NCBI GenBank assembly: GCA_003450915.1
Contig: DMEM01000046.1
Location: 1 to 6,446, forward strand
DNA: 6,446 nucleotides
Direction of reading: 5' to 3'
DNA from: Alphaproteobacteria bacterium
Lineage (GTDB): Bacteria; Pseudomonadota; Alphaproteobacteria; UBA1280; UBA12223
Part shown: one piece after another, positions 5,552-6,446 of the stretch
Layout of the letters: each line of letters begins with the position of its first letter
How positions within the stretch are numbered: position 1 is the stretch's first letter
Notes under the pieces: model-generated
What the model saw: the letters and a program-made list of their open reading frames with translations, nothing else
The model's database searches: none
What the model was told of the DNA's origin: nothing
Program-made: the position numbers and the translations under genes

Positions 5552-5881
5552 ATGATAAAAAAAAGATGGTATGTTATTTTAGCATCAATTTTGGTTTTAG
5601 TTTTATTTTCTCAGTTAGCAGTAGCGTTTTGGGTTAAAGATTTTTGCGATGTTGAGTTTAAAGGAAAGCAAGTTCCATATAATCAGCTAAATGAAGATAT
5701 GAAGATTTTAGTTAAAGATAAAAGAGTAAAGTTTTTATTTGATCATTATCCATTAACTACGGTTTGGAAAATATGCGAAACTAAAGAAGTTTTATTTTTA
5801 AAATCAGTTGACGTTAATCCAGGGGTAATTTGTTTAATGGGAAAAGATAATAGAGAAATAGTTTGCCAAGAAAAAAAATAA
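5552..5881 (+). CDS. small exported or membrane-anchored protein with four cysteines, unknown function
   Basis: This 109-residue protein starts with a basic segment (MIKKRW) and a hydrophobic stretch (about 7-25) ending in A-V-A, a plausible signal-peptidase site after residue 25; otherwise it is a single N-terminal anchor. The remaining 84 residues are Lys/Val/Asp-rich with Cys at 32, 75, 94 and 105. If exported, these could form two disulfides, and Cys94-Cys105 are close enough for a hairpin. I do not recognise a family. The start is firm: AAGGAG at 5539-5544 lies seven bases before the ATG. The next small gene begins 19 bases after its stop, so the two form one unit. The ATG is followed at once by a run of eight A, and the stop is preceded by another A-rich run. 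Confidence 0.75.
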   Translation: MIKKRWYVILASILVLVLFSQLAVAFWVKDFCDVEFKGKQVPYNQLNEDMKILVKDKRVKFLFDHYPLTTVWKICETKEVLFLKSVDVNPGVICLMGKDNREIVCQEKK

Positions 5882-5900
5882 AAATAAGGAGAAATAAGTT

Positions 5901-6029
5901 ATGTTTAAGTTTTTATCAGGTTTTATTGCTGTTATTGTAGCAATTGCATTGTTTGCATTTTTTACAGGTTATTTTGTATCATCTGATGATGTTCAAGATA
6001 CAGCACCTGCTGGGGCAATTCATCAGTAA
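5901..6029 (+). CDS. 42-residue single-span membrane protein
   Basis: This short frame has ATG at 5901 and TAA at 6027-6029. A very good Shine-Dalgarno sequence, AAGGAG (5886-5891), lies nine bases upstream. The product is one hydrophobic helix (about residues 5-26, rich in Ile, Val, Ala and Phe with small Gly/Ser/Ala positions) after MFK, followed by a short acidic, polar tail (SSDDVQDTAPAGAIHQ). Either a single transmembrane span with the tail outside, or an uncleaved signal-like peptide, is possible. It lies 19 bases after the 109-residue protein gene and just before a strong terminator, so it is the last gene of a two-gene unit and may act with its neighbour at the membrane. No family is recognised; coding is inferred from the ribosome-binding site, context and composition. 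Confidence 0.7.
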   Translation: MFKFLSGFIAVIVAIALFAFFTGYFVSSDDVQDTAPAGAIHQ

Positions 6030-6043
6030 GTCGTAGATAAACA

Positions 6044-6067
6044 ACAGCCACCTTCTCAGGTGGCTGT
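6044..6067. terminator. strong hairpin terminator between convergent genes
   Basis: ACAGCCACC (6044-6052) and GGTGGCTGT (6059-6067) form a perfect 9-bp, G-C-rich stem with a six-base loop, conspicuous in this A+T-rich DNA. On the plus strand it is followed by an imperfect T-rich stretch ending in TTATTTT (to 6078). It sits 14 bases after the 42-residue gene's stop and 9 bases beyond the stop of the minus-strand gene at 6077, so it probably terminates both, with the better T tract serving the plus strand. Confidence 0.85.
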
Positions 6068-6076
6068 CTCGTTATT

Positions 6077-6427
6077 TTAAAAGCTTTTACGTAAGCCTTT
6101 ATTATATTTTATATGATTGACCTGTCGACTAAATAATTCAATTTGTTCATAAATGTGTTGCTTACTAGTTAAGTCTTCAGACATTCTATTGTTCTTATAA
6201 AGTCTAAGCTTTCTTTCTGGTAGGTTATTTAACTGAGATAGGGCTTTTGTTACCCGCTGGGTATAATAATCATCTATTAATTGAAGATATTTATCCCAAG
6301 TTTCATCGCTTAGCTTTAAATCACCTTTTTTTTTAGTCATTCCTCTGACAATTAAAGAAGTAGGCCAGTCAATATAAAGATTATCGACACAGTCGTTAAT
6401 ATATTCTTCAGCTTGTTGAGTATTCAT
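6077..6427 (-). CDS. hypothetical cytoplasmic protein, 116 residues
   Basis: The protein is hydrophilic and probably all-helical, with no signal peptide or membrane segment. It is rich in Lys, Asn, Gln, Leu and Tyr, with one early Cys (13) and segments such as DKYLQLIDDYYTQRVTKAL (about 45-63) that read as amphipathic helices, followed by a basic C-terminus (KYNKGLRKSF). I recognise no family or catalytic motif. The ATG at 6427 lacks a close Shine-Dalgarno sequence (GGAAG is about 13 bases upstream), so the start is less certain; an in-frame Met at residue 30 is an alternative but would remove the first predicted helix. A run of nine A encodes KKK at 32-34, a potential slippage site. It converges on the terminator shared with the small-protein unit. 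Confidence 0.65.
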   Translation of the reverse strand: MNTQQAEEYINDCVDNLYIDWPTSLIVRGMTKKKGDLKLSDETWDKYLQLIDDYYTQRVTKALSQLNNLPERKLRLYKNNRMSEDLTSKQHIYEQIELFSRQVNHIKYNKGLRKSF

Positions 6428-6446
6428 TTAATTTAAAGAGCTTCCA

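Overview
The window is A+T-rich and densely coded, with no phage, transposon, CRISPR or tRNA/rRNA signature. It reads as ordinary chromosome of a Gram-negative bacterium. Two genes encode lipoproteins with clear lipoboxes, which fits an outer membrane. The RsmE protein has wording typical of Alphaproteobacteria (FNGVDG, AAEQSERL, ILKADTA), so I infer an A+T-rich alphaproteobacterium. That placement rests on motif memory, not a search.

Layout: positions 1-85 hold the C-terminal tail of a membrane protein on the plus strand. A minus-strand operon then runs leftward from 3043 to 144: a DadA/ThiO-type FAD amino-acid oxidase, a lipoprotein with a long acidic low-complexity tail, and a second small lipoprotein. 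The first junction is a TAATG overlap and the second is a 12-base gap whose ribosome-binding site overlaps the preceding stop codon. A 64-base divergent intergenic region carries a perfect 16-bp A/T palindrome and separates this operon from plus-strand rsmE (16S rRNA m3U1498 methyltransferase, 3108-3815). Next, 3928-5310 encodes the most notable protein: a PfkB/ribokinase-like domain with degenerate active-site motifs, fused to a GGDEF domain that looks catalytically intact and has an I-site.

A 241-base gap (5311-5551) holds a long A/T inverted repeat, a possible decayed reading frame and a promoter candidate. It is followed by a two-gene unit of small exported or membrane proteins (109 and 42 residues) that ends at a strong hairpin terminator (6044-6067). 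A convergent minus-strand hypothetical gene (116 residues) closes the window.

The genes do not form one obvious pathway. The oxidase-lipoprotein operon is an envelope or metabolism unit of unknown purpose, and rsmE is housekeeping. The PfkB-like/GGDEF protein is plausibly a soluble c-di-GMP synthase controlled by a small ligand through a repurposed sugar- or nucleoside-kinase fold. It is the best candidate here for something undescribed.
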